Of a stretch of DNA of 64,000 nt, positions 63,018 to 64,000 are shown piece by piece; positions within the stretch are counted from its first letter, which is position 1; each line of letters begins with the position of its first letter. The translations under genes were made by a program, and so were the position numbers. Below the pieces are notes generated by a model. That model had not been told where the DNA came from, did not search any database, and worked only from the letters and a program-made list of their open reading frames with translations. Location of the stretch: the NCBI GenBank assembly GCA_017745595.1, contig WMBV01000008.1:1-64000 (forward strand), written 5' to 3'. The DNA comes from Bordetella petrii (lineage in GTDB: Bacteria; Pseudomonadota; Gammaproteobacteria; Burkholderiales; Burkholderiaceae_B).

Positions 63018-64000
63018 CGCGAGGGCGCCTGCAGGCCCAGGCGCTGGTAGGCCTCGGGAGGGGCATCGTTGTCGCGCATGATGTTGTGCATCAGTTCTTG
63101 CAGCCGCTGTTCGATGGCCGCGTCGCGAAACGGGTGCTGCTGGGCATAATCCCGGTCCAGGTCGTACAGCACCGTGGTGGTGTCTTCGTACCCGCCGCCC
63201 TGCCCCTGGTGGCCGGTGGGCTGTCCACGATCGTTGCGGCGCGCCGGCACCTTCAGCAGCGGCACGCCCTGCGTGAACGCGAACGGCGGCGCGAGCTCGG
63301 CGCCGCGCAGGTCGTCGACATGGAACATGGTCTTCAGGTGCATGGGCATCAGCGTGTATTCGTACAACTGCTGGCGCGTCATGTCTTCGGGGTACAAGAA
63401 GTACGTATAGCGGCCGTCGGTAATGTTGGTGCCGGCGCCGAACATGCCGTACAACGCCGCTTCGCGGCCTGGGCCGTCTTGCGCCAATAGCGGCAGCAGC
63501 GACCGGCCGTTGCAGGTGGACGGCGGCTCGACGCCATGCAGCGCCAGCAGCGTCGGCATGATGTCTATCGTTTGCGTCAGGGCCTGGCGGCGTTCGCCGG
63601 CATGGCCGGCATAGTCGGGATGATGGACGATCAGCGGAATGTGGGCGATCTCGTTGTAGAAGGGCATGCGGTTCTTGCCCCACCAGTCGTGTTCGGCCAG
63701 CAGGAAGCCGTGGTCGGTCGTCAGCACGACGGCCGTGTCTTTCCACATGTCGTGCTCGTCCAGGAAGTCGAGCAGGCGGCCGAAATGGTGGTCGCACATC
63801 GCTACCAGCGCGGCATAGTTGGCGCGCAGCTCGGCGATTTCACTGGCCGACTCTTCATTGCGCTTGTAGCGCGGCCAATCCAGAATGGGGCCGTCGTAAT
63901 CGCTGGGGTAGCGTTCGCGGTAATGCGCCGGCGCATGGAACGGCTCGTGGGGGTCGAAGCATTCCAGGTGCAGCAGCCAGTCGTCGGCCTGCCGGTTGCG
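63014..64000 (-). CDS. Sulfatase family hydrolase, partial (start beyond the right edge)
   Basis: This open frame covers 328 residues up to the window's right edge, so the N-terminus with the expected formylglycine site (C-x-P-S-R) is not visible. The visible part has HLECFDPHEPFHAP, VVLTTDHGFLLAEHDWWGKN and RMPFYNEIAHIPLIVHHPDY, all typical of type I sulfatases. A long C-terminal region follows. Without the nucleophile region I cannot exclude a phosphonate monoester hydrolase or phosphodiesterase of the same fold. Coupling with a GMC oxidoreductase hints that a sulfate ester releases an alcohol that is then oxidised. Confidence 0.9.
   Translation of the reverse strand, partial: RNRQADDWLLHLECFDPHEPFHAPAHYRERYPSDYDGPILDWPRYKRNEESASEIAELRANYAALVAMCDHHFGRLLDFLDEHDMWKDTAVVLTTDHGFLLAEHDWWGKNRMPFYNEIAHIPLIVHHPDYAGHAGERRQALTQTIDIMPTLLALHGVEPPSTCNGRSLLPLLAQDGPGREAALYGMFGAGTNITDGRYTYFLYPEDMTRQQLYEYTLMPMHLKTMFHVDDLRGAELAPPFAFTQGVPLLKVPARRNDRGQPTGHQGQGGGYEDTTTVLYDLDRDYAQQHPFRDAAIEQRLQELMHNIMRDNDAPPEAYQRLGLQAPSR

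Overview
The window looks like a chromosome segment of a high-GC betaproteobacterium of the Alcaligenaceae (Bordetella/Achromobacter group). The reasons are the order rpoC-rpoB-rplLJAK-nusG-secE-tRNA-tuf-tRNAs-asparaginase-parB-parA-rsmG-mnmG, the TctC/Bug-type solute binding protein and the codon use. From memory, published Bordetella genomes are numbered from the mnmG (gidA) end, which fits a replication-origin neighbourhood here. A complete membrane-bound nitrate reductase cluster points to a nitrate-respiring member such as B. petrii or an Achromobacter. The species is inference.

Layout. 1-1.7 kb: a membrane-anchored protein with a degenerate protein-kinase C-lobe, cut by the left edge, then a small lipoprotein. 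1.8-15.6 kb: RNA polymerase, ribosomal protein and elongation genes, all on the minus strand, with tRNA-Trp, -Thr, -Gly and -Tyr, two good promoters, an attenuator-like hairpin before rpoB and a bidirectional terminator after rpoC. 15.7-21.1 kb: asparaginase, parB, parA, rsmG and mnmG, packed with overlapping start and stop codons. 21.1-23.1 kb: a nearly 2 kb non-coding stretch with three parS sites and a group of near-consensus DnaA boxes; this is the candidate origin/centromere. 23.1-24.8 kb: a cold-shock protein and a methionine-type aminotransferase. 24.9-30.2 kb: a colinear tctD-tctE-tctC-tctB-tctA tricarboxylate uptake system with its two-component regulator. 30.2-30.6 kb: an AT-rich gap with a perfect DnaA box and an Ada operator. 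30.6-32.3 kb: ada and a DUF924 gene.

32.4-47.1 kb is the nitrate respiration cluster: narK1, narK2, narG, narH, narJ, narI, a parvulin-type prolyl isomerase, moaA, a beta-carbonic anhydrase, narX and narL, all on the plus strand. It holds transport, enzyme, assembly chaperones, molybdenum cofactor supply and nitrate sensing in one run. A KefC-like antiporter follows, then an intergenic repeat block and mnmE on the minus strand. 50.6-57.6 kb: a five-gene dipeptide/oligopeptide ABC importer and an M20 amidohydrolase. 57.7-61.4 kb: a TauD-family dioxygenase with a three-gene taurine/sulfonate-type ABC importer. 61.4-64.0 kb, convergent: a GMC oxidoreductase and a sulfatase cut by the right edge.

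The most unusual points are: an Ada protein that has lost three of its four N-terminal zinc cysteines while a near-perfect Ada operator remains upstream; two separate DnaA-box loci about 8 kb apart plus a perfect box between parA and parB; a carbonic anhydrase inside the nar cluster; and a pseudokinase-like membrane protein at the left edge.
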